Part shown: positions 8,867-15,320 of the stretch, piece by piece
Position numbering within the stretch: position 1 is the stretch's first letter
How the letters are laid out: every line of letters starts with the position of its first letter
From: a virus
Length of the DNA stretch: 27,640 bases
Strand: one strand, 5' to 3'
IMG/VR virus record: IMGVR_UViG_3300030061_001164
Location: 1 to 27,640 of that record
The notes under the pieces: generated by a model
Database searches by the model: none
What the model saw: only the letters and a program-made list of their open reading frames with translations
Told to the model about the DNA's origin: nothing
Translations under genes and position numbers: made by a program

Positions 8867-9378
8867 AAAAAAAAGTTAAGAACCCCCAAAGCATAATTCA
8901 TTGGCAAGTCTTTCATTGCTTCTTTCTTTTCTTCACTTGGGTCGTAGCTTTCAACCTCATATCGTCCAAACATATTGACATCACCAATTTGTTTTCTATA
9001 TAGTATTGACATAATCTTGTGCAAATTCTTTGTTGAATCTTCGCAATATGTTTCTAAATCAATAAACTCTCCCGTTGTCATTTCTGACATATTGGGAATG
9101 ATAGCAAACTTTTCGTCTTTAAACTTAATATGTTTTACTATCTTTATTTCGCTTGGGTCTTCTTTGGTCATTTGAATTAATATGTTTGAGACCTTTTGTA
9201 AATCACCAAACGACATATTTTTCAAGACCTTCTTATCTACATTACAAAACAAAGAAACCATTTCAAGCGTCTTTGTCTTTTCTCTTTTTTTGCTTTCCAT
9301 TATGTCCATAAACTGTTGATATTGCTTTATTGTTATATCACCCCAGTTGTCTGGAACTCTTAATTTTATTTGTTTCAT
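8809..9378 (-). CDS. Tail assembly chaperone, G-like
   Basis: 189 aa (MKQIKLRVPDNWGDITIKQYQQFMDI). It is mostly helical, with a conserved NYALGVLNFFFSLGEILLEDL end that overlaps the slippery T run. Tail chaperones of this kind coat the tape measure protein while the tube polymerises and are made both alone and as a longer frameshifted product. It is the first gene of the tail block after the large terminase. The ATG is contiguous with a promoter-like motif (site 2), so its mRNA may be leaderless or nearly so. In most siphoviruses this gene is beside the tape measure gene; here they are about 6.5 kb apart. Confidence 0.7.
   Translation of the reverse strand: MKQIKLRVPDNWGDITIKQYQQFMDIMESKKREKTKTLEMVSLFCNVDKKVLKNMSFGDLQKVSNILIQMTKEDPSEIKIVKHIKFKDEKFAIIPNMSEMTTGEFIDLETYCEDSTKNLHKIMSILYRKQIGDVNMFGRYEVESYDPSEEKKEAMKDLPMNYALGVLNFFFSLGEILLEDLSNSLNPQT
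8863..8877 (-). other. Slippery site for -1 ribosomal frameshift
   Basis: On the minus strand the reading is AAC TTT TTT TTT TCT, containing a run of ten T (8874-8865) with a perfect U_UUU_UUU heptamer at 8872-8866. A TAA in the -1 frame ends just before the run. The -1 frame after it stays open for 91 codons, whereas the zero frame stops after about 20 codons, at 8809. I did not find a convincing downstream stem. Confidence 0.7.
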
Positions 9379-9412
9379 TTTTTATAAATATATTTTTTCC
9401 TTTTTTGTTTCA
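9378..9412 (-). promoter_or_regulatory. Putative phage-type promoter, site 2 (tail module)
   Basis: Minus strand TTGAAACAAAA, ten bases, then TATATTTATAAAAAA, whose last A is also the A of the chaperone ATG. The 15-mer is identical to those at 759-773 and 24787-24801, and the distance to AAACAAAA is identical. The upstream half overlaps the terminase stop codon. The zero-length leader is the odd feature here. Confidence 0.6.
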
Positions 9413-10582
9413 ACTAATGTAATACTTTCCGCTAAATGATACCATTAATTTGTTTAATGCAACGTATCTCACTGCGTCAATACTGTGATTAAATGCGTCA
9501 ATTGGCTTGTTTGTAATGTCACCATTCTTGTCTTTTATCCATTTATAGTTTCTAAATTCTTTGATTGTGTTGACACTTCTTTTTGTGATATTGAGCTTAT
9601 GTCGTTTCATAACATCAATTCCAATACGAATAGAGTCCGCACCCTTTTTTGCCCCCTTTATGTTGATACCAGTTTGAAGGCGAAAGAGTTCTTCAATTGA
9701 TTTTGGCTCACTGGAATCGGCAAAACATTCCGCCCCTCGTTCAAGCCCCATTGCTTTGATCCGTTCTCCAATGTCTTGATTTGTAAGTCCTCGTTCATAT
9801 AATAGCTCATCAATATACAAGTCCAAGTCGTGCTTATATACGCCCACAATTGTTGTTGGGTCTGCTGAGAATCCGAAATCTAATCCATAAGAAACAAGCT
9901 TTGCATTGTCTGGAACATTGTCTATGGTGTTGAAGTTGGGAAAGACCGTTTCAGTTGACACACCTCTTTGACCTTCTCCAAATACATTCCAAAGATTTTC
10001 GTCCACTTCTTTCAAGCGTTCTATTTCTTTGATTGTGGCTTCTTGCAAAAAGGGGTTGTCTTTATATGTTGAAATGTGAAAGTCAACGTCGTCTCTGTCT
10101 GCGTCTATTATTTGAGAATAAAGCCAATGGAACTCGTCACTTGGATTGAAGTCTATTATGATTTTATAAGTAGTTCTTAGTGATAAAGCAATGAAGGTTT
10201 CGTGACTAAACTCATTACACTCATTCATAAACAGAACGGCTCTTTGGCGACCTCTAATTTTGATTTCAGAATCGCAACTTATAAATTCAAAATAGTTGCC
10301 AAATAATGAATATAAGTGATTTGATTTATTGTGGTTTCTTTCATTATACAAGTTCTCTTTTTTAAGAATGTCAAAGAAATCACGCATAGAGCTTGAACGT
10401 AATGATGGAAACGTTTGTCTTGCAATCGTTATATAAAGCCCTTTTCCAACGTTCTTATAAGCAAACTCAATTAATGCAAGTAGAATTGAATAAGTCTTTC
10501 CGCTTCTTGTCCCGCCTTGTAGAACGCAAATTCTTTTAGTTGAGTTCTTAACATCATAATACGGTTTAGCTTGTTTCTTCAT
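9410..10582 (-). CDS. terL: Terminase large subunit
   Basis: 390 aa from ATG 10582 (MKKQAKPYYDVKN); an ATG at 10600 and a GTG at 10612 are in-frame alternatives. It is the DNA-packaging motor with an N-terminal ATPase and a C-terminal RNase H-like nuclease. Walker A is GGTRSGKT (residues 23-30); Walker B is in AVLFMNECNEF. Nuclease acidic residues are in YGLDFGFSADPTT, ECFADSSEPKS and DAFNHSIDAVRY. The layout resembles the PBSX/phage terminases of Bacteroidota phages. The start overlaps the small terminase gene by 17 bases, which suggests coupled translation. The length is in the normal range. Confidence 0.93.
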   Translation of the reverse strand: MKKQAKPYYDVKNSTKRICVLQGGTRSGKTYSILLALIEFAYKNVGKGLYITIARQTFPSLRSSSMRDFFDILKKENLYNERNHNKSNHLYSLFGNYFEFISCDSEIKIRGRQRAVLFMNECNEFSHETFIALSLRTTYKIIIDFNPSDEFHWLYSQIIDADRDDVDFHISTYKDNPFLQEATIKEIERLKEVDENLWNVFGEGQRGVSTETVFPNFNTIDNVPDNAKLVSYGLDFGFSADPTTIVGVYKHDLDLYIDELLYERGLTNQDIGERIKAMGLERGAECFADSSEPKSIEELFRLQTGINIKGAKKGADSIRIGIDVMKRHKLNITKRSVNTIKEFRNYKWIKDKNGDITNKPIDAFNHSIDAVRYVALNKLMVSFSGKYYIS

Positions 10583-10931
10583 CTTCGTCAATATCGTCAT
10601 AAACCTCACCACTCAAAACGTCATCATCATTAATCCACGAAGGTTTTGCACTGACTGTCACATTTTGTTCTGGCATGCCTTCAATTCTGTCAAGTATTTC
10701 TTTAATGGCTTTTAGTTTCTCGTTGTTGTTTGAGTCTTTATGGAACGCAATTTGAATGAGCATTTTAGCAATAGGGCTTCCAAAGTCACCCACACCACCC
10801 ATATTTGCGTCCTGTGTTGCAAGTAATTCTTTTAATACTGTTGCCACATTCCTTCGTCCTTTTGGTCGTCCTCGCTTTTCTGGTTGATTGTCTTTGCTGA
10901 ATTGCGTTGCTTTGTTTGGAAATTTATTCAT
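10566..10931 (-). CDS. terS: Terminase small subunit (probable)
   Basis: 121 aa. A basic, AT-hook-like segment KRGRPKGRRN lies at about residues 19-28, followed by helices (NVATVLKELLATQ and KLKAIKEILDRIEG) and an acidic C-terminal tail (DDIDEDEETS). The GRPKGxxN start followed by a helical region is common in small terminases and DUF5681-like proteins of Bacteroidota phages, which recognise packaging DNA. It sits directly before the large subunit, overlapping it, and directly after the ParB-like gene. Confidence 0.7.
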   Translation of the reverse strand: MNKFPNKATQFSKDNQPEKRGRPKGRRNVATVLKELLATQDANMGGVGDFGSPIAKMLIQIAFHKDSNNNEKLKAIKEILDRIEGMPEQNVTVSAKPSWINDDDVLSGEVYDDIDEDEETS

Positions 10932-10941
10932 AGTTCCGTTT

Positions 10942-11457
10942 TTATACCGATTTTTTCAATGTTGCGTTATATCCTTGCTCTATCAATTCTAAGTGTATTT
11001 TCTCAGCTTCTAAGACATCTTCTGTCTTTATTGACACCAACCACTTGTCTGGCTTTTCTTCTTCTATTTTGTCAATGTTTAAGCCAAGTTCTATTTCTTT
11101 AAAACCCCAGTCTTTCAATTCTGGAATATCAAAGTCGCTTAACATATCAAAATCCCACTCTCCGCCATTCTTATTTAATCTAATGTTTAGTTCTCTTTCG
11201 TCTTCTTTTGTTAAGTCTAATATGACGCAAGGGATTTTTGGGGGGTATTCCCAGTCCACTTTTTTAGTCGCTTCTTTTAATATGGCAAATCTTTGATGTC
11301 CACCGATAATTGTGTAATCGGAATTAATAATTAACGGGTCAACAATTCCAAATTTTTCCATTGACTTTTTTAAGTCTTTTACTTGTTTTATTGTAATCTG
11401 TCTTGGATTGTATTCGGCGGGTTTTAGCTTTGATAATTCAATGTGGTCTATTTTCAT
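10942..11457 (-). CDS. ParB/Srx-like nuclease-domain protein
   Basis: 171 aa. The N-terminal 115 residues are a ParB N-terminal-like domain: IELSKLKPAEYNPRQ, then IVDPLIINSDYTIIGGHQRF with the GGHQR nucleotide-binding motif at 52-56. The C-terminal part (WDFDMLSDFDIPELKDWGF) is also usual in phage ParB-like proteins. Phage members usually sit beside terminases or methylases; their function is uncertain, with nuclease, NTPase or packaging-regulator roles proposed. It starts with a TAATG overlap with a 40-aa membrane peptide gene. No partner methylase is present in this window. Confidence 0.8.
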   Translation of the reverse strand: MKIDHIELSKLKPAEYNPRQITIKQVKDLKKSMEKFGIVDPLIINSDYTIIGGHQRFAILKEATKKVDWEYPPKIPCVILDLTKEDERELNIRLNKNGGEWDFDMLSDFDIPELKDWGFKEIELGLNIDKIEEEKPDKWLVSIKTEDVLEAEKIHLELIEQGYNATLKKSV

Positions 11458-11579
11458 TATTTAAAGAGTTGGTTTATATAGTGGGTAAAATATATTGCAA
11501 TAGGTGTGCTAATTATTAATGTTATAATGTTCAAATGAGGTTCGCCACAAAATCCAAATATGTGTTTTATTAATTCCAT
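11457..11579 (-). CDS. Small membrane peptide
   Basis: 40 aa, starting MELIKHIFGFCGEPHLNI, with one hydrophobic span (IITLIISTPIAIYF, about residues 18-31). The ATG lies inside the last codons of the HNH gene and the stop shares a base with the ParB-like ATG, so it fills exactly the gap between two well-supported genes. I do not recognise it. The perfect tiling argues for a real gene; its short length keeps confidence moderate. Confidence 0.6.
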   Translation of the reverse strand: MELIKHIFGFCGEPHLNIITLIISTPIAIYFTHYINQLFK

Positions 11580-11878
11580 TTCTTTTTTTTAAAGCGTTTT
11601 TCGTATTCTATTAGTCCATATATTTGATGACAAGTGTTTTCTAAATGCTCTATTCTTGCAAACATATTAAACATATTATCGTTTTCACATTTATTGTGAC
11701 AATCTCTACACAAAGCTATTAAGTTTTCAATATAATCTTTCTCTTTCTTTGAACCAAATTTTGATTGCTTAGTTAAGTGATGAATATCAACCGCCCTATC
11801 TTGACACATTTCACAAGGAACAAAACAAGTTTCTGAATAACCAAAAAAATCCATATAAACCTTAGTGTGATTCTGCAT
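11570..11878 (-). CDS. HNH endonuclease
   Basis: 102 aa. Visible motifs are Cys22-x2-Cys25, DIHHL with His33/His34, ENLIALCRDCHNK with Asn52, and Cys57/Cys60/His61. This is a complete zinc-stabilised HNH beta-beta-alpha metal finger. HNH proteins encoded near terminases support DNA packaging in many siphoviruses; the nearby ParB-like and terminase genes fit that role. It overlaps a zinc-ribbon ORF at its start and a membrane peptide ORF at its end. Confidence 0.85.
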   Translation of the reverse strand: MQNHTKVYMDFFGYSETCFVPCEMCQDRAVDIHHLTKQSKFGSKKEKDYIENLIALCRDCHNKCENDNMFNMFARIEHLENTCHQIYGLIEYEKRFKKKKWN

Positions 11879-12017
11879 ATCTTTTTCGTGGCATTATTTT
11901 TAAATCGTCCGTTGAAGCCGTTAAGATAAATTTACTATTACAAAAGTAACAACAATCGTCTTTTATTAGTGTTTCTCTTGCACAACTAAGGCAAAATCTG
12001 AACATTTGATTAGACAT
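11862..12017 (-). CDS. Small zinc-ribbon protein
   Basis: 51 aa, from ATG 12017 to TAA 11864-11862. It has Cys9-x2-Cys12 and Cys22/23-x2-Cys26 pairs (FCLSC and CCYFC), a minimal four-cysteine zinc ribbon, followed by a basic tail (PRKRYAESH). The ATG overlaps the stop of the upstream gene by 8 bases and the stop overlaps the HNH start, so it tiles a gap of about 130 bases exactly. It could bind nucleic acid or a polymerase subunit; that is inference. Confidence 0.65.
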   Translation of the reverse strand: MSNQMFRFCLSCARETLIKDDCCYFCNSKFILTASTDDLKIMPRKRYAESH

Positions 12018-12375
12018 CACAACTTTTTTCATATATCTTTTTTAAGTTTTCTAATGTTTTTTTGTTACACGAACCGCAACTTGACCACTTTGCTGGTGTT
12101 TCAAATACGGCTTTATACAATACGCCAAGAGCAATTTTCTCGTCTGATGTTATTCTTGAAGTTTGTTGTATTCTTGGAATGACTTTTTCATAAACTTTTT
12201 TCTCATCTGGCGTGAAAGCTCTTATGTTCTTAAAATTTGGGAACATGGCGTTCAATTTAGACTGACGTTCAGAACACCCACACGAATCGCCAAATATAGT
12301 TTTAACCGCTTTAGATATTCCCAGCTTGTCAGTTATTTTTTTGATGTCATCACCAAGACCCTTTGATTTTACCAT
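12010..12375 (-). CDS. Conserved phage protein with two Cys pairs
   Basis: 121 aa, starting MVKSKGLGDDIKKITDKLGISKAVK. Residues near 31-35 read SCGCSERQ and a second patch near the C-terminus reads SSCGSCNKK, a possible metal-binding site split across the chain. The GLGD-I-K-IT-GI-K-V-IFG...CGC...K-N-MFP pattern recurs in Bacteroidota phages, usually near terminase genes. I know no assigned function. It lies between a 30-aa membrane peptide gene and the zinc-ribbon gene, overlapping both. Confidence 0.7.
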   Translation of the reverse strand: MVKSKGLGDDIKKITDKLGISKAVKTIFGDSCGCSERQSKLNAMFPNFKNIRAFTPDEKKVYEKVIPRIQQTSRITSDEKIALGVLYKAVFETPAKWSSCGSCNKKTLENLKKIYEKSCDV

Positions 12376-12461
12376 AGTGCAATGATTAATAAAATTAGTA
12401 TAATAAATCCGACTATTGTCATGAATGTTTTTGCAATATATTCTTCTTCGTCACTTAACAT
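12369..12461 (-). CDS. 30-aa single-span membrane peptide
   Basis: Starts MLSDEEEYIAKTF, followed by a strongly hydrophobic helix (residues 14-29). The ATG overlaps the sigma-factor stop as ATGTTAA and the stop overlaps the next ATG as ATGGTAA. The reading frame fills the 80-base gap exactly. Acidic N-terminus plus one helix suggests insertion in the inner membrane. The family is not recognised. Confidence 0.6.
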   Translation of the reverse strand: MLSDEEEYIAKTFMTIVGFIILILLIIALW

Positions 12462-13021
12462 TTTAAAATCTTTTTAACTTTTTTAATTGATTTGTATAGT
12501 GTGCTTTTGCTAATTCCAGTTTCTTTTTCCATACTATTCAATGAAAATTGTTTTCCATTTACTTCACCCAAATAATAAATTCTAAAAACCTCGCTATCAA
12601 ACCAATGAATTTTTTTAAGTTTTTTGTCTATTTCTTCAAGCCCTTTTTCAATTTGTTTCTTTGCTTCTATTCCATCTTCTTGAATTATTCTGTGCAATCT
12701 TGAAGGCGTGTTGTTTATGTATTGGTCTTGCCAACAACCCAAAACAAATTTTTCATTTATTTTTTTATAATACTTTCTATATTTATACCAATAAGGACTT
12801 GTCTTTGAGTGATATTGATTGACCATTATTCTCGCAATCCAAAACAATAGCTTTCTATTTTCTATCAAATCGTCTATCTTTTTTTTATCACTACTATATA
12901 AAGAAACAATCGTTTCGTGCAACAAGTCGTCTTTATCTGGTGACTTTTCACTCGTTATTTTATACGCAATCTCTTTTAATCTTTCGTAATTTTCTTCCAG
13001 ATATTTGCTCAGTTTTGACAC
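12455..13021 (-). CDS. Sigma-70-like transcription factor (phage type)
   Basis: 188 aa. The N-terminus has a region-2-like segment (YLEENYERLKEIAYKI, then DKDDLLHETIVSLY and an IARIMVNQYHS helix). The C-terminus has a region-4-like helix-turn-helix (FRIYYLGEVNGKQFS, MEKETGISKSTLYKSIKKVKKIL). Small sigma-like proteins of this form are frequent in Bacteroidota phages. It is the best candidate in the window to read the repeated promoter motif at 759, 9378, 24787 and 27201, though that link is inference. The start overlaps the upstream gene by 62 bases, but the conserved region begins soon after it, so I kept it. Confidence 0.75.
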   Translation of the reverse strand: MSKLSKYLEENYERLKEIAYKITSEKSPDKDDLLHETIVSLYSSDKKKIDDLIENRKLLFWIARIMVNQYHSKTSPYWYKYRKYYKKINEKFVLGCWQDQYINNTPSRLHRIIQEDGIEAKKQIEKGLEEIDKKLKKIHWFDSEVFRIYYLGEVNGKQFSLNSMEKETGISKSTLYKSIKKVKKILKC

Positions 13022-13301
13022 AATTTACAATGCTTGGTGTTTCTAAATTTTTTAAAAGGTTATATTCTAAAAAAGAAAGTTTGCTTGTGTCTATTTCTAT
13101 TATGTTAAATTTCTTCTTTAGTTTTTTATAAATATGTTTTACTATACTATCGTTTTTTTTTAAGTCCCTCAATATAAAGTTTTTTTCTTTGAATTTTTCT
13201 TTTTCAAAATACATTATTGTAAACAACCAGTTGTTAGTATCTTCGTAGTCCCAGAACAAACGTTCGTTTCTGCTATTAAAAAAAGTTCTTTTTATTTTCA
13301 T
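12960..13301 (-). CDS. Unknown early protein
   Basis: 113 aa, MKIKRTFFNSRNERLFWDYEDTNNW at the start, rich in Lys, Phe and Asn and ending KLRKIKRDCV. No signal peptide or membrane segment. It overlaps VRR-NUC by 4 bases upstream and runs 62 bases into the sigma-factor gene, the longest overlap in the window. I do not recognise it. The position suggests an early DNA-metabolism or regulatory role, which is a guess. Confidence 0.6.
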   Translation of the reverse strand: MKIKRTFFNSRNERLFWDYEDTNNWLFTIMYFEKEKFKEKNFILRDLKKNDSIVKHIYKKLKKKFNIIEIDTSKLSFLEYNLLKNLETPSIVNCVKTEQISGRKLRKIKRDCV

Positions 13302-13645
13302 TTTATTTGATTGTTTAAGTATTTGTCTAAAATTATTTTTGCTTGGTCAAATCCATATACGATTTCGGAGAGAAAACCTCTTTTATTCAATTGATCTCGC
13401 CACCACAATTGTTCTTTTGTTGGTCGTCCTTTTAATGTTTTAACTTCTAAAAACAAAGAATGGAACTTTCCTCTTATTTCATAAACCGCAATGTCTGGTG
13501 TTCCCCGCAAGTAGCCACAAGCTTTCATCATTCTTGCTTGTTTGATTGATGTCCTTAAACCACCAGCACTTGCACAATACAAAACGTTGGGATATTGTAA
13601 TTTGATATAATTAATTATAGCGGTTTGAATTTGACTTTCTTTCAT
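13298..13645 (-). CDS. VRR-NUC domain nuclease
   Basis: 115 aa, a single-domain VRR-NUC protein of the PD-(D/E)XK superfamily. Key residues are Glu3 in MKESQIQ, the GTPD motif with Asp51, and the LFLEVKTLKGRPTKEQ motif with Glu67 and Lys69. Phage versions act on branched or flapped DNA during replication or recombination and resemble Holliday junction resolvases. It follows the replication gene after a 70-base gap filled by a strong stem structure, and overlaps the next gene by 4 bases. Confidence 0.88.
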   Translation of the reverse strand: MKESQIQTAIINYIKLQYPNVLYCASAGGLRTSIKQARMMKACGYLRGTPDIAVYEIRGKFHSLFLEVKTLKGRPTKEQLWWRDQLNKRGFLSEIVYGFDQAKIILDKYLNNQIK

Positions 13646-13668
13646 AATAGTTCCATATTAGTCAAAGA

Positions 13669-13728
13669 GGGGGTGTCAGAACTCACAAGGTTGGGTGACG
13701 ACCAAATCTTAACAACCTTCACACCCCC
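13669..13728 (-). other. Strong nested stem structure between replication and VRR-NUC genes
   Basis: Outer perfect 8-bp stem GGGGGTGT (13728-13721, minus) with ACACCCCC (13676-13669). Inner perfect 7-bp stem AAGGTTG (13719-13713) with CAACCTT (13693-13687). The apical loop is 19 bases and there is a 10-base bulge on one side. It contains the stop of the replication gene. On the plus strand the outer stem is followed by GC and seven T, like an intrinsic terminator for antisense transcripts. On the minus strand the tail is only TCTTTG, so a leader or mRNA-processing element is as likely. Confidence 0.55.
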
Positions 13729-14480
13729 GCTTTTTTTATCCACTTGCCACCCGAATTTGGATTGTAAGAATAAGAAAACCCGTTTTGTTTTAGCTTTTTT
13801 TCGTATTCCTTTTTTGAACCCATATCCATTTTCTTATATAAGACCTCATCAAAATAGTCTGGCATTTTGTTTTTGTCTTTATTAAATCCATTATTTACCC
13901 AACGTTTAAGCCTTAAATTTAAAGACCATGTTCTCTCAAGTTCAAATCTCATTTTCGGATTGTGTGGCGATTTATTTAACTCTGACCAGTATAAGAAAAA
14001 ATTGTCTAAATCTTCTTTGTCAAAATCATTGTGGGAAAATACTGACTTTTTAAAGTCACGTATTCTTTCTTCTATTTTATTTACTTTACTTTTCTTTACT
14101 TTACTTTCATTTACTTTACTAGCAATGCGGTCGCTTTGCGGTTGCATAGACCATCTCTTTTTTGCGTTCTCCGAAGCTTTTAAGCTCTTTTGACATATAT
14201 CATCTAATGTTTTAGACAGTCGCTTAGAATAAAAGAAATCACCCTCTAATTCAAATAAATCAAAGTTTTCAATAATATCTTTCAAAATTGCTGAATCACA
14301 TTGCAAACCAAACGCAAGTGTCTCAAAATCGTCAATTCTTAATTTATTATTTTCAGAAAAGAGCAATTCTAATAATGCAAAATATATGCCAAACCCTTGC
14401 CAAGAATACTTGGCTCTCACTTTTATAAGCTTGTAGTCATTCCGTGCGTTGGAATCGTGTGGAAAATATGTTTTTTTCAT
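13719..14480 (-). CDS. DUF4373 / Lin1244-type replication initiation protein
   Basis: 253 aa. The N-terminal 110 residues match the Lin1244/Lin1753-like (DUF4373) domain: YFPHDSNARNDYKLIKVRAKY, GFGIYFALLELLF, then FYSKRLSKTLDDI and ENAKKRW. The C-terminal half is charged and less conserved. These proteins resemble primosome or replisome-organiser proteins and are the usual replication genes of small Bacteroidota phages that lack a polymerase. It follows the OB-fold gene. Its start codon is preceded by AAAATAGAGA, which can pair with an upstream segment, so translation may be controlled by a pseudoknot. Confidence 0.75.
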   Translation of the reverse strand: MKKTYFPHDSNARNDYKLIKVRAKYSWQGFGIYFALLELLFSENNKLRIDDFETLAFGLQCDSAILKDIIENFDLFELEGDFFYSKRLSKTLDDICQKSLKASENAKKRWSMQPQSDRIASKVNESKVKKSKVNKIEERIRDFKKSVFSHNDFDKEDLDNFFLYWSELNKSPHNPKMRFELERTWSLNLRLKRWVNNGFNKDKNKMPDYFDEVLYKKMDMGSKKEYEKKLKQNGFSYSYNPNSGGKWIKKAGV

Positions 14481-14481
14481 G

Positions 14482-14551
14482 TCTCTATTTTATAAAACAA
14501 CCCCCCGTCTCCATAGAAAATAGAGAAAAATAACAGAAAAGGAAACGAGGG
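14482..14551 (-). promoter_or_regulatory. Potential H-type pseudoknot over the start region of the replication gene
   Basis: In RNA order on the minus strand: A = CCCTCGTTTCC (14551-14541), B = TCTCTATTTT (14526-14517), A' = GGAGACGGGGG (14512-14502), B' = AAAATAGAGA (14491-14482), then C and the ATG at 14480. A pairs with A' over 11 positions (including G-U pairs). B pairs with B' over 10 perfect positions. The interleaved order A-B-A'-B' is that of an H-type pseudoknot, with connecting stretches of 14, 4 and 10 bases. B' is the ribosome-binding region, so the fold would block initiation. Confidence 0.5.
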
Positions 14552-14567
14552 ATTGCAGAAATTGTTT

Positions 14568-14885
14568 TTAAAATGGTGCTTGATCTGTTTGTTCAACAAA
14601 GGAATCCTCTATTCTTAATTCCTTTACTTTTAAAGTTGTGTAGAACTTGCCTTTAAATTCATTGCTTCTTATATAAAAGTCAATGTTAACAATCTGTCCT
14701 TCTTGAAGCTTTTGTGAACTCTCAATTACTGCGATATTTTCTTCGCCAAATACTTCAAACTGGCTAACATCTTTAAATTCTGAACCAACTTTTTCAATTG
14801 TAATTAGCATTTTTACAAAATCACCCTTTGGTGAATTGATATTTATTTTTTCTAATCGTATTATTTTACCTCTAATTTGATACAT
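14568..14885 (-). CDS. DUF3127 OB-fold, SSB-like protein
   Basis: 105 aa. The chain follows the DUF3127 pattern: MYQIRGKIIRLEKI, DFVKMLITIEK, FEVFGEENIAVIES, GQIVNIDFYIRS and GKFYTTLKVKEL. This is a five-strand OB-fold typical of Bacteroidota and their phages, thought to bind single-stranded DNA. The short C-terminal tail (SFVEQTDQAPF) ends in Pro-Phe, as bacterial SSB tails do. It lies between the annealing-type gene and the replication gene, with 12- and 87-base gaps; the latter carries the pseudoknot. Confidence 0.75.
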   Translation of the reverse strand: MYQIRGKIIRLEKININSPKGDFVKMLITIEKVGSEFKDVSQFEVFGEENIAVIESSQKLQEGQIVNIDFYIRSNEFKGKFYTTLKVKELRIEDSFVEQTDQAPF

Positions 14886-14896
14886 ATTTAATTTAT

Positions 14897-15304
14897 TTAT
14901 TGATTATTACTTCTTTTGAATTGTTCGGATTCGTCTTCACTAAAACACCCGAATTGATAGAACCCAGCTAATTTTAAAACGGCTCTGCTCATTGCCCTCT
15001 TTTCAGCCATTTCCATTACATACCAACTATTAGTGTTGCCATCAGTATAGCTTTTGCCTTTTAAAGCTGAACCAAATGTTTGAATAAATTTCTCGTCTAT
15101 TATTTCTCCTTTTGCTTTAACAACTGCAAAATTTGGTTCACATTTTATCACCTCATATTCAATATAAATGTTCATATTAGCTTGAATCTTTTCTATTCCA
15201 TTGCGAGTGATTATTGTATAATGTTGATGTTTAAAAACGTCTTCTTCTGTTAAATTATTTTCTACAAATAATCTGTTTAAAATATCTTTTTTTGTTTCTT
15301 TCAT
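14897..15304 (-). CDS. Putative single-strand annealing protein (Erf/DdrA-like)
   Basis: 135 aa. The core INIYIEYEVIKCEPN-type strands, an AVVKAKGEI strand and the helix MEMAEKRAMSRAVLKLAGF fit the Rad52-like annealing proteins of phages, whose signature is a helix of the type 'AETRAIGRAL'. Its place next to a DUF3127 gene and upstream of a replication protein and a VRR-NUC supports a recombination role. The start ATG is preceded by AAAATAGAA, a short form of the early-gene leader motif. Confidence is limited because the family is divergent. Confidence 0.55.
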   Translation of the reverse strand: MKETKKDILNRLFVENNLTEEDVFKHQHYTIITRNGIEKIQANMNIYIEYEVIKCEPNFAVVKAKGEIIDEKFIQTFGSALKGKSYTDGNTNSWYVMEMAEKRAMSRAVLKLAGFYQFGCFSEDESEQFKRSNNQ

Positions 15305-15320
15305 TTCTATTTTCTTTAAA

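Noticed and set aside
13119-13132. Near copy of the 15-mer promoter motif (14 bases)
   Set aside because: It lies inside a coding region as codons for HIYKKLKK and has no AAACAAAA-like element ten bases away.
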